A DNA stretch of 64,000 bases, taken from NCBI GenBank assembly GCA_020543525.1, contig JAHYIO010000037.1:1922001-1986000 (forward strand). Direction: 5' to 3'. Within the stretch, counting starts at the first letter, position 1. Every line of letters begins with the position of its first letter. The notes under the pieces are model-generated. The model searched no databases. It was not told the origin of the DNA and saw nothing but the letters and a program-made list of their open reading frames with translations. This document shows positions 21,863 through 32,873 of this stretch, piece by piece. Position numbers and translations under genes: made by a program. This DNA comes from Coriolopsis trogii (lineage: Eukaryota; Basidiomycota; Agaricomycetes; Polyporales; Polyporaceae).

Positions 21863-22445
21863 TCACGGCTTTCCACAGTTTCTGGAAGTGGGACTTGGAA
21901 GCTCTTCACTATGGAGGCTGTCATTCTTGTTGTATCATACTGCTTCTCTGATGGACTACTAGGGATGTTGTGTGTACCTCCGCTCTCTTACACGTCCCCG
22001 AGAGTGCGCCTGGTGAGTATCAGTCTGCGCCGGGGCTGTCGTATCACAACTGTGGTCGGGGAAACTCATGAGCAATGGCCCATACGGGCTCATGGACATG
22101 CGCGTATCTTGCGAGTACAGTGATTCGCTCGCTCGAAGGCCAGTCTACAAATCGGAGTTCCGACGCTCACTAACTTGAACTTGGCATGAAGAAGATTGCC
22201 TCGGGATCGGTATGTATGTGAGTGTCTGGTCATAACCCAACACATGGACGCAAAGATTGCATTTCACGCGTGCAGGCAATCTCTCATCCTGAGCCAGCGC
22301 AAACCATCACTTCATCTCCTCATTCACGGCCATATCGAACACTTCTGGCCATGGGTGAAATGTTGCCAATCGCTACTGATACAGCGAAGCATGCCGATGC
22401 CGAGCAGCACGCAAAGTATGGTTACAACGCACTAAAATCGAACGT
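21863..22445. other. convergent intergenic region
   Basis: About 580 bp between the P450 (+) and the first sugar porter (-), with no supported gene, repeat or RNA. Confidence 0.6.
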
Positions 22446-24602
22446 TCACGCTGCCGATTTATAGTCAACAGGCTGAACGACCGTCCGGTCGCCCTCGGCA
22501 CGGACGGCGACTCGGTGTTTGCGGGCGGAAGCCATGGCGGGCCACGGCTGGTCGAAGAGCTCGTCGAGCTCTTCCAGTGTGCGTCCGCGCGTCTCGACGC
22601 AGAAGAAGAACCAGAGGACAGAGGCGCACACGTTCCAGACGACGAAGACGAAGTAGTCTGTGGGCGTGCACTCGACATCAGCAATGTCATGTGTGCGAGG
22701 ACGAGAGCTCATCGGACGCACATTTGTAGCCCCAGCGTTCGAGGCCGACCGAGTTCGCGAACGTGTTGATGAAGCCGGCACAATTCGAGATCAGGATGTG
22801 CACTGCACAGAATTCGCATCGTCTGTCAGCATAGAGAACGCGACGTGGTGAGTCCATCGTTGCACGCACCGGCCATGCCCTTGGATCGCATCTTCTGGCT
22901 CATAACTTCGGCGCAGTAGAGCGCCTGGAGCGGGGTGTACGTGAACGAGTACGCGATGCCAAAGAGGAATATCAGTGCAATCGTAGCGTTCGCCCCGTTC
23001 GTATTCGTGTTCCCCTCTCGCCCGAACTCGGACGAGAGCGCAGCGACGATCGCAAGCAGCACGGCGAGGAAAAACGAGCCGAAATAGAGACGCGGGCGGC
23101 GGTCCATCCGGTCGGTGAGCAGCGCCCCCGAAAACGCGCCGAACGCGGATAAAATGTTGTTCGCAAAGTTATAGACGAGCTGGGTGTGCGCGCTCGTCAC
23201 GCCCGCGTTCTTGAATACGGTGGGCAGGAAGTACGTGATGAGCTGCAGGACCACACGAAATCAGGTGAGCGTTCGATGCCGGCATATCCGTGTGCTCCGT
23301 CCGACGGCGACAGGAGCCAGAGACAACGTTTGAATGGAGTGGCACGTACCCCGTTCCCGGCAAGCTGGCCGTTGACGCACATGAGCGTGAGCGCGAGGAG
23401 CCTCCACCGCGCGTTCGCCGTTTCGATCAGGGAGGAGTAGTCCCACACGGGCTCCATCTTGCGCACCTCGATCATCTCCTGGAACTCGCGCAGCTGCAGC
23501 TCGATGAGCGGGTTCGTCTTGCCGTCGTTCGAATGGTACTCAATCATCACAGCCCGCGCGTCTTCAACGCGGCCGCGTGAGACCAGCCATCGCGGCGACT
23601 CGGGACAAAACCAGACGCAGCTCATCACGATTGCGGGCGGCACAACCTGGTCGCATATTAGACGGTCAACAGGGGTACATCGGGCGCTGGGGAGGGCATG
23701 TGGACTGACCTGGAGCAAGAGCGGTAGACGCCACGCCCAGGTGCTGTTCATTGCCTGGGTACCAACCATGATACCGGTGGCGGGAATGGCCCCAACGAAG
23801 AAACAGCCTAGACAAAGCGTTCTAGTGCCTCGTAATGGACGATGTCCCAGATAGGGATGACGTACTGTTGTACATCGCACCGAGACGACCGCGCCAGTGC
23901 GCGGGCGCAAGCTCTGTGATCCAAGTTGGCGCCGCAGTCGTGCTGATTGCAATACCGAATCCGAGGGTGAAACGGCCACCCAGGAACATGGACGGGTTTT
24001 GAGCAGCGGTGATGACGGACGAACCGAGGAGGATGATGAATCCTCCGATGAACATACCAGCACGGCGACCGAATCGCTCGCTCGCCGGCCCGGCAAAGAA
24101 CGCACCAGCGCAGTTACCCGCCACATAGATCAGGAAGACTGTGGAGGTGGGAAGAAAACCGAGGACGATAAGCAAGGAGCATACCGTGTGGGGACGTCGG
24201 CGGGCGTAGATTGGAGATAGTTCACGTACCGATGCCCGTACTCTTGCCGACTGACTTGTAGCCGAAGTAGTCCAGATACTGGTCCATGGCGTTGATGCCC
24301 CCCATGAGAGAACCGTCAAAGCCTGTTGGGCGCACCGGTCAGATGACGGAGCACAAGACGCGAGCGAACGCGGGCGGAGGCGTACCCGACGACATTGCAT
24401 TGAGAAAGCCGACCATGCAGATGAGATAGAGGGATACCGCTCGCCTGCTCCAAGGGTCGAGACGGGTGTTGTCGATGGCGGCCTTGAGCTCTGCATTGTA
24501 GACGGTCTCCTCTATGCGCGCGCCCTCGGTGGTGACAGGGCTAGACACGGAGTCGACGCGGTCTTTCACGATGTCGTCGTAGTCATCGTGCGTTACTGAC
24601 AT
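22446..24602 (-). CDS. MFS sugar transporter, lactose permease/cellodextrin (LAC12) type, copy 1
   Basis: About eight exons encode a 12-helix porter of the sugar porter family. Signatures: DNTRLDPWSRRAVSLYLICM before helix 1, FDGSLMGGINAM, GPASERFGRRAGM (the helix 2-3 G-x-x-x-D/E-R-x-G-R-R motif), LAPAHWRGRLGAMYN, PESPRWLVSRGR in the central loop, NGQLAGNGV, YNFANNILSAFGAF, DRMDRRPRLYFG and VETRGRTLEELDELF at the end, followed by a cytosolic tail ending VDYKSAA. Relatives take up lactose, cellobiose or other cellodextrins by proton symport at the plasma membrane. It is a tandem duplicate of the next gene (same strand, about 970 bp apart, most introns shared). It has an extra intron after KGMA (within about 22800-22870) that the neighbour lacks. 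Start ATG at 24602 precedes a hydrophilic N-terminus; stop at 22446. Confidence 0.92.
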
Positions 24603-25569
24603 GTCGTGCAGAGGCAGGAGAGGCAGAGGGAAGAGGAATACTAGTGGGACAGTAGCGGGGTGCCCACGAGGGTATGCCTTGGCATGCCATCGAGTACATA
24701 TACTGTGGGAGTCCCGCCAATGTCTCAGGGACGTAGAAGCTTGCTTGAGGAGAGTGGCAGGGGCCGGGTGTCTCGTGGATGATAAGCGCAGATTCCATTC
24801 ACTCAGGCGGTGCCCACTTACTCATCCCCTGAAGTACTAGTCCCTGGTCAAGGTTGCGATAGCTGCCACTGGCACGCGTATGGGTCTGAACACAGGCGTT
24901 CCGGTGGGCCCGCTCCCGCCGTCGACAACGCCTATGCAACTCACCATCTCCACAGAAGCATGTCCCGACATCTGACGTCATGCGTATCAGTGCCCACGTT
25001 CCAACCTAAGAGACATTCACTGCAATCAGTTATCTATCGAATCCTGTTATCTTGGAGCAGTGATACTCACCAGTAGCGATGCGGCCATCGGATGCGTAGG
25101 TGGCAGTAGGAGCACCGATTCGATGCAGCCGCAGAAGCCTGGCCGGCTGACAAGCTCAAGAGCTTTGGAAGGAAGTGCACTTGCCAGGGGGCTGCAACGG
25201 TAGCAACTAGGGAACACAAACAGAGAAGAGGGGTCCATGTGGTTTCAATACGATCGTCGATCTCGGCATAGGTACCACCGCGAGCGTACACTCAACCTAA
25301 CCCCAACCTGGTTGAGATCATTCAACCACTGACATGGTCTAAAGTCAGCGCTCCGCGACATGATGATAGCAGGGTAGGGGCTAAGAACGCACTGAAGGGT
25401 AAACTAGGCTCAGACCTCGACTAGCAGGACAGCAGTGATTCCTCAATGGACATGATGATAGGGAGGTGAACTAGGATGTCGTAGAATTCCGTCATTAGTG
25501 GTACAGTAGGTACATGCGAATCGTTAATAACGCTCGTAGGCAGTCGAAGCTGCCCTCTGTCGTTTATGT
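24603..25569. other. intergenic region between tandem sugar porters
   Basis: About 970 bp upstream of copy 1 and downstream of copy 2. No gene is supported; it must contain the promoter of copy 1. Confidence 0.6.
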
Positions 25570-27634
25570 TCACGCTTTCACGTCATCATCAATGACCTGC
25601 ACAAAATGCATGAGTAAACGAAAGCGTGAAAGGCTTCACAACCAACACCGACCTTGACGATCTGGCCGCTGCCCACCTCCTTGATAGCAATCTTGCGTTT
25701 GCGAGCGGATGCCATCGCAGGCCACGGCTGGTTGAAGACCTCCTCGAGCTCCTCAAGGGTCTTGCCACGCGTCTCCACGCAGAACAAGAACCAGAGGATC
25801 GACGCGCAGACGTTCCACACAACGAAAACGAAGTAGTCTGCACGATCGCAGGATATCATCAGCACACAGACGCAAACGCACACACACGCTAGGTGACGTA
25901 CACTTGTATCCCCACCGCTGTAGCCCGACCGAGTTCGCGAACGTGTTGATGAACCCAGCCGCATTGGCGAAGATGACATGCACGGCCATACCCTTGGCGC
26001 GCATCTCCTGGCTCATCACCTCGGCGCAGTACAGCGACTGGAGGCCAGTGTACGTGAACGAGTAGAAGATGCCGAAGATGAAGATCATCGCGATCGTCGC
26101 GTGCGCCCCGTTGATGTCTGTGTTTCCCTTCTGCCCGAACTTGGACGAGAGCGCGGCGACGATGGCGAGCGTCGCGGCGAGCACGAGCGTGCCGATGTAC
26201 AGGCGCGGGCGGCGGTTGAGGCGGTCCGTGAGCGCTGCGCCCGTGAACGCAGCCGCGCAGGAGAGGATGTTGTTCGCGAAGTTGTAGAGGAGCTGGGTGT
26301 GCTTGTCTGCGACGCCTGCGTTGGCCAAGACCGTCGGCAAGAAGTAGGTGATGAGCTGTGTAGAGCGCGCAATCAGGTACGTGTTCTAGGCAGGAGGGGA
26401 TGCAAGCGTCTTACGCCATTGCCCGCCAGCTGTCCGTTGATGCACATAAGGATGAGAGCGAGCATGCGCCAGCGTGCGTTGGCCGTCTTGTAAAGGTCAC
26501 TATAGTCCCACACGGCTTCCATCTTGCGGACCTCGATCAAGTCCTGGAACTCCCGCAATTGAAGCTCAATGAGGGGGTTCGTCGACTTGCCGTCGCTCGA
26601 GTGGTACTTGACCATGACGGCGCGTGCCTCCTCAACCTTACCACGCGAGACGAGCCAGCGTGGGGACTCTGGGCAGAACCAGATAAAGACTAGCACGATG
26701 ACTGGAGGTACAACCTATGTGAGAGATGATTGAGCCGTCAACCGGATCGCAATGGAAGAGTGTCCACAGACCTGAAGGAGAAGTGGAAGACGCCAGGACC
26801 AGGTGCTCGCCATGGTCTGTGTGCCTACCATGACACCAGTCGCAGGGATGGCACCGACGAAGAAGCAACCTAAAAGACAGCCATTCAGCGGACGTCTTTC
26901 CTCCTGAATGGGCAAGATCACTTACTGTTGTATGCCGCACCGAGACGTCCACGCCAGTGCGCGGGAGCCAACTCAGTGACCAACGTTGGCGCGGCCGTTG
27001 TGCTGATTGCAATGCCGAAACCGAGAACAAATCGACCACCCATGAACATACCGCGGTTCTGTGACGCAGTGATGACCGCGGCGCCAACGAGGATGATGGT
27101 GCATCCAATGATCATGCCGGCACGACGTCCGTAACGTTCGCTAGCGGGCCCCGCGAAGAACGCACCCACACATTGACCGACGACGTAAATAAGAAAAACT
27201 GCCAGGGGAGTAGTGAGCGAGCGCACAGGAAAGAATGGGGCACTGGAGAGCACATACCGATACCGGTACTAGCACCGACTTCCTCGTAGCCGAAGTACTC
27301 TTGATATTGTGTCATGGCGTTGATACCGCCCATAAGTGAACCGTCGAAGCCTGGAGATATGAAGCGTATGAGGTAGGGCGCATTCAGAAGCTGAAGTCAT
27401 ATACACACCGTTCGAGACTGCACACATGAAGGAGACCATGCAAACCAAGTACAAAGCCCAAGCGCGCCTGCTGAGCGGGTCCAAACGGGTGTTGTCGATA
27501 GCAGCCTTGAGCTCTGGGTTGAAGATCGTCTCCTCAATCTTCGCACCCTCGAGTTCCTTGGTCGGACTGGCGACGCTGTCGTGCGGGTCCTTCGCATCAT
27601 CGAAGCTGTCTTCGCGTATCGAGTGTGGGGCCAT
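25570..27634 (-). CDS. MFS sugar transporter, lactose permease/cellodextrin (LAC12) type, copy 2
   Basis: Close paralogue of the neighbouring porter. Signatures: DNTRLDPLSRRAWALYLVCM, FDGSLMGGINAMTQYQEYF, GPASERYGRRAGM, LAPAHWRGRLGAAYN, PESPRWLVSRGKVEEA, NGQLAGNGV, YNFANNILSCAAAF, DRLNRRPRLYIG and VETRGKTLEELEEVF. The exon covering KGMAVHVIFANAAGF is continuous here, whereas copy 1 has an intron at that place. The tail is completed by a short last exon: after QIVK the frame joins to VIDDDVKA and stop at 25570. The start ATG at 27634 (MAPHS) is the first in frame; the upstream open stretch begins only with TTG. A TATA-like CTATAAGTAG lies about 110 bp upstream. Predicted plasma-membrane disaccharide/cellodextrin:proton symporter; true substrate not visible. 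Confidence 0.92.
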
Positions 27635-27742
27635 CGTGGTCGTGGTCAGCTCGTGCGAAGAGAGAAGAGAAGCCCGCGATAGAGGCAAAGAGCCCGAAGC
27701 GGGAGAGCGAGCTTTGAGATCAATTCCCCCACGGAGAAACCG

Positions 27743-27752
27743 CTACTTATAG
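27743..27752 (-). promoter_or_regulatory. TATA-like element of sugar porter copy 2
   Basis: On the minus strand the sequence reads CTATAAGTAG about 110 bp before the ATG at 27634, with no better candidate nearby. Confidence 0.5.
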
Positions 27753-29045
27753 CCCCCACATCAGGTACGTCCCAAACACGATCAGAGGGATAGGCGGACG
27801 CCAAGATCACGGTGGGATGCGGGGCGTCCGGGGGGCGTTTTGGTTTAGGCCCAGTTCCCCAGGTCAGCGGGCTAGTATGTGACCAAGTTCTGTGAGCAAC
27901 CGGGACGCAGTGTGTCACTGCGTGGCGGGAAGCCCGGCCAGTAGCTCCGTCCATGCTAATGGGCGTCTTATAAGTCGGTCGGCCGGAGGGTCCTCGGTGA
28001 TACTAACTTTTGGACGGTGTGATGGTGCCTGGTGGGAGATACACCATAGCACTGGGACATGCATCCTCGTCAGCAAAAGCTCTGGTGAGCTTGGGTGATG
28101 GCAAGCAGAGAACTTACTTCAAACCCCTATGCAGCCCGAAGGCCAAACACGTTGTTCGACTATGCGGTGAGAGTCACCGACATGAATCCGAGGCAGGATT
28201 GGGGTAGCTGTTCAGGCTATGGTGACCCTTGCATTCAACGATAGCTGACTTATCATTTGTCATTTGTGAGTGGCGGCACACAGGGGTATGTACGCATAGC
28301 AGCACATACCTTGGTGTTCCTGCTTCTCCACCGTACCCATCGATCACTCTCGCTATTACGGCCCGCAAAGTGGATCATGTGTACCATCACCCTAGTGTTC
28401 ACCACCATACCTATGAGGCGAGCCCCGTAGTACGTACGGCGTGCCTCAATGTATGCGCCTAACTGTTACATGGATGTCTTGTGTTTGTATGGTCAGATGT
28501 GTCCGCACGAAGTTCCTATGCGTACTGCATCTCTTGAATTACAGACTGGGGATAGCATGGCCAAGGTTGCGAGAGCATTTCAAGTTTAAATTGCATGTAA
28601 GAGCGGATATTGTGTGCATTTCGGAGGGCGGTCACAGACTCACAGCACAGTCGTAGATGGAGGTAGGACTCAAACAGGACAGGCCGCTCGTGGGATGCAC
28701 GGCCCGGGGATCACGGTCACGTGGACTGATGACGCTTCGCGCGTGCCGCGGACCATGTACTGGAACGATGACTGCCAACTCCCAATACATGTCTGTATAG
28801 TTTTCTTGTGTTCTTTTGCATTCGCAAACATGCTTGCACGTATGAATGCAAGGCAGACAAGCGTTGGTAGCTATTCGGAATTTGCCAGACAAACACGACA
28901 GAACCGTAACCTTATCTGCGCCCACCCACTTTACCGCAGCACCAGTTCGTCGCCCTCCTAGCTCTCCACCGTTCAGACGAGGTACGACTACCACATAGCT
29001 CAGTTTGTTTTTTACTGACTAGATGTGGAACTATCGACCAGAGCT
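27753..29045. other. divergent intergenic region
   Basis: About 1.3 kb between sugar porter copy 2 (-) and the MYND protein (+). Only short, domain-free frames are present. Confidence 0.6.
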
Positions 29046-30358
29046 ATGCCAGCAGAACACCATTGCGGATACTCGGGCTGCGAAAGCGAGAGGACGTCGG
29101 GCCTGAAACGTTGTACCGGCTGTCGCAAAGTCTGGTACTGCAGTTCAAGATGTCAACAGGACGACTGGCGCTACCACATCTTTGATTGTAAAGCGGGACA
29201 GCCCATCAGCACTGTGTACCATCTCGCCCGGGCGATGGGTCGCGATGTCGTTCCCGTTGATCCCCAGACCAGGCGCGACTATGGCTTCGAAAAGGCGGAG
29301 AAGCTGCTGGGTCCCGCATCTGGGAGCAACTTCAAGTTGTGCGGTCTCTATCAAGGTCTTTTGCACTACTTGGGAGTGCCGCTTCAGGATGTACGCACCT
29401 GGCAGAGGGAAGGGAGACTCTTGGATGGCATCAAGGCCTCGTTCGAGACGTTGCCTCCCGACAATAGAGGTGGCTACTACGCATGGCTTCTCGAGCATCC
29501 AGAGGTACTGGACGACAGTCCGTTACATGAAAATTGTGGACAGGAGCGGGTTGCGGAGCAGGCTGAGAGAATGCTCCGCAATGCATGGAGATCAATCGGA
29601 GGATCCCCGAACGATACAGCCGACACGATCAGATTGAAGAAGGCAGCGTGGCCCGCGACCAAGCAAGACTGCTTCATCGTGTACACCTTCGCATTGGACG
29701 GGGGCAATCCTGACCCTTCGTTGAGTCTGTGGCTCTCATTTGGCTTTGTAGCGGCGATGGATCCAGGAGAAGAGCAGGAGTTTGGGCGCAACTATCAAAA
29801 GCTTGTTCGAGCATCCACCTTCAACGAGCTGTACGAAGCCTACGAGACATCCACCATACCCCAGCTGTTCGAACGTTACAACATACGCTTCCATGACCCT
29901 CACCTCTTTGCGGACGTAATGTCGGGTTCTCCCCGCACGTACAAGTCAGTGTGGAACCTCAAGCATTACGTGGACGAGCTGGTCTCATATGCTGGGACCG
30001 ACGAAGCTCCAACCCCTGTCAATTCTGTCCGGTGCGACTACGGATATGACAACTGCATGAATCCGTCGGAGAGAAAGCTGCTCGACGACCTCTACAAGTA
30101 CCTCCTCACGGAACGTCAGGTGGATCCGCTCAAAATGCACGCGGCGTGTCTTCGGGGAGAGCTTTTGGAGTTCGCCAAGGGGTTCCTGAAACTCGCCCCG
30201 CACACGGCAAAGTACACGCGACTCCTCAAGAACCCTTACCCTCTTCCCGACCTTGATGGCTTGAGGTGTGTGCCAATTACTCTATCTGTTCACCGCCGTG
30301 TACATGACAAACTGAATCTTTTCTACTTCGACGCAGCATCATCTCGACCAGGCGCTGA
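29046..30358 (+). CDS. MYND-type zinc-finger protein
   Basis: One long exon (29046-30265) plus a 22-nt last exon (30337-30358) give 413 residues. The N-terminus is a complete MYND finger: C7..C12, C23-x2-C26, C32-x3-C36 and H44-x3-C48, with the typical RCTGCRKVWYCSSRCQ core. The remaining about 360 residues contain no SET domain or other known fold; they are rich in aromatic and charged residues and look globular. MYND fingers are protein-interaction modules, and stand-alone MYND proteins of this size are greatly expanded in Agaricomycetes without known roles. The ATG at 29046 is used because the open frame upstream begins only with GTG. The last exon ends SIISTRR and depends on the splice at 30266/30336; without it the protein would run on through a sequence with less protein-like composition. 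Confidence 0.85.
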
Positions 30359-30875
30359 GAGCTTTGTGGGGCTGCCTGAGATCGCGTACGGGACTTGTAC
30401 AATCGGGAAATCCATTCGTTTAATATGCACCTCCCCGACAGATCGCCTTCTCACATGTCTTGGCTTCATGATGTGCGCCGTAGCCTGTACCTCGTGCCTT
30501 TCACTCTCGTTCCGAGTCTGCACTGTCCTTGATTCTTCCCCGTGATGCCTAAAAAGTCCGTCTATCCATGTTTGAATCCGTATCCCCGTACATCGAATTT
30601 CTGTGTCAAATCAAGCGAGTCGTAAACGCACTTAAAGATTTGAACACACTATCCTCCGCAGGCCCGAGTTCTGTCGCAAAGATTCGTACGCACCGCGACA
30701 ATGTGCGTCGGTGCATTTAGCTTTGAATCCACTTACCTGAGCTTGTGTCGTGACTGGTACATGCGCGTCAACGCTGAGACCGGGAAGGTAATGATACATT
30801 TATAGGGACTGCAGAAACAGGTAGGATATATATTGCACATGACCTTGATACTCATCGAGGTAGTCGTACACATCA
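30359..30875. other. convergent intergenic region
   Basis: About 520 bp between the 3' ends of the MYND gene (+) and the third sugar porter (-). No feature supported. Confidence 0.6.
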
Positions 30876-32760
30876 CTACTTCTCGCAGAGCTCGACGTGC
30901 ATCGTGCTCCCTTTGTCGCTCGCGTGATCGGGGATCGGCATCCTGTTTTCCAGCATGTCTTCCTCGATCCGCTTCTGCTGCTCCTCGCGCACCTTGTCGC
31001 CCTCGTAGACTGCGCGCATACAACCCAGATGTCAGTATCTCTTTTGCCCCGGATGGAAAGGAAGTAGGAAAGAGAGACGCACGGAAGGCGAGCTCTTCGA
31101 GTGTCCGATTCGACGTCTCGGGGAACAAGAAGTAGACGAAGACGACTTCGAAGAGGAGGAAGACGCAGTAGCTGATGTAGTACTTCCAGCCGGCGTTGTT
31201 GATTCCGATCGGGTTGACGAACTGGTTGAAGAAGCCGGCCGCGCGGCTCCACCACTGGAAGATGGCGATACCTTTCGCGCGGGCGTGGAAGGGGAACAGC
31301 TCGACGAGGAAGGCTATTCTAGTGCGTCAGCACAGCATAACAATAGCAGGCGCGAGAGAGAACAGGAACACGCACTGTATGTGAGCGCGTTGTATCCCAT
31401 GTTGTACGCCGGACTGTACAAGAAGATGAACACGATGACGGCCATCGACGCCGCATGACTCTCCGTCATCGCATACTGTGCGCTGGCGATCGTCCAGCCC
31501 GTGAAGATGAGCAGAAGTAAGACCGTGCACGTGAGGTACGTCGTGCGCCGCCTGAACTTCGTCACCGTCAGCGCCATGCCGGTCGCGTTTACGAAGCCCC
31601 AGCAGGTCATCGCGAGGTTGATCAGGTTCTTCGTCCGGTCGTCGTGCACCCCGACGTTGTCGAGGATCCGCGCGAGGAAGTACGACGTGAGCCCGTTCCC
31701 GCTCCACTGCGTCGCGAGCCCAAGGAAGGAGCCGATGAGCAACCGCCGACGCATGCCCGGGGAGCGGATGAGCTCGCGCCAGCTGCCACTCGCCTGCTCC
31801 TTCTCGAGCTCAAGCGTCCTCTCGATCTCCGCGTATTCTGCCTTGACAAACTCGGAATTCAGGTCGCCCTCGGCGTGGTACTTGGCGAGAATGGCGTATG
31901 CCTCTTCACCACGACCTCTCGAGATCAGCCACCGCGGGGACTCGGGCAGGAACCAGATGAAGACGATCTGGAGAAGGGAGGGTACGGCTTGGAGGACGGA
32001 TGGTATGCGCCAGCCCCAATTCGTCGGCATCTGGAACGTGCCAAGGGTAACGCCTGCAGCAACGATTGCGCCGATGAACCAGCACGCGTTGAAGAGCGAG
32101 CCCAGCCGTGCGCGTTCCTTGGGGTAGGCCAGCTCACCGATCATAGAGGATGCGGCCACGATCGCGAAGGGGATCCCGAAGCCGAGGAGGAATCGCGCGA
32201 TGACAAACATGGCGACTGTATGCGGTGAGAAGTGTCGTCAATATACAACAATGCAGGCATCGCACTGGGGCTTACAGTCTTGGGACGCCGTTTGGAGGGC
32301 GGCACCGATGAGCATGATCACACTGCCGAAGGCAATAGCGAATCGACGACCGAACCTATCGGTGACGAAGGGGACGAAGGGGAGAGAGCAGATGGATCCG
32401 AGGGAGTAGAGTGCAGATAGAAGTCCGAGAATGGTGGATCGCGGGTGACCGAAGACTGTCACGCTGATCTCAGACGCAGCACTATCGCATCGTATGGAGG
32501 CAACTCACATGCGTCCCAAGTAGGTACGGCCTGCAAGCCGTTCATCATGGACGAGTCGAAGCTGTGGCGAGATCGTCTCAATGAGCTTTCTCGTACATTG
32601 AGGGTAGGAGAACGTACCCGCTGGTCATCTCGATACCAATACATGTCGGGAACATGAGCAAGTAGAGCAAGCGCAAATTGCGCTTCCTATACCATGGCAC
32701 CTTATCCTCCTGGACATAGCGGCTCAAGATCGTATCATCTAGACCAGCGCCGATAGCCAT
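30876..32760 (-). CDS. MFS sugar transporter, hexose/lactose permease-like
   Basis: Five to six exons encode a sugar porter: RNLRLLYLLMFPTCIGIEMTSG, FDSSMMNGLQAVPTWDAFF, DRFGRRFAIAFG, RFLLGFGIPFAIVAASSM, GELAYPKERARLGSLFN, PESPRWLISRGRGEEA, TQWSGNGL, AGFFNQFVNPIG and the PETSNRTLEELAF motif, then a charged tail ending HVELCEK. It belongs to the same superfamily as the two upstream porters but is a different subfamily, not a recent duplicate: the central loops align poorly. The start ATG at 32760 (MAIGAGLDD) is the first in frame; open sequence upstream has only GTG. A TATATATAT lies about 105 bp upstream. Likely plasma-membrane sugar:proton symporter. Confidence 0.92.
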
Positions 32761-32864
32761 GTCGTCGTGATTTACGGGATGGGGCCGAAGAGTGGCTTGG
32801 AGGGAGGAAAGAGTCGAGGATGAAATCCCAGGAAGGATGCTCTCTTCTCCCCCTACAATCTCGG

Positions 32865-32873
32865 TATATATAT
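32865..32873 (-). promoter_or_regulatory. TATA box of the third sugar porter
   Basis: TATATATAT about 105 bp upstream of the ATG at 32760 on the minus strand, preceding a pyrimidine-rich leader. Confidence 0.55.

Noticed and set aside
22446..32760. Sugar porters, MYND protein and P450 considered as a secondary-metabolite cluster
   Set aside because: No backbone synthase or terpene cyclase is present, and the porters are nutrient-type; proximity alone does not support a cluster.
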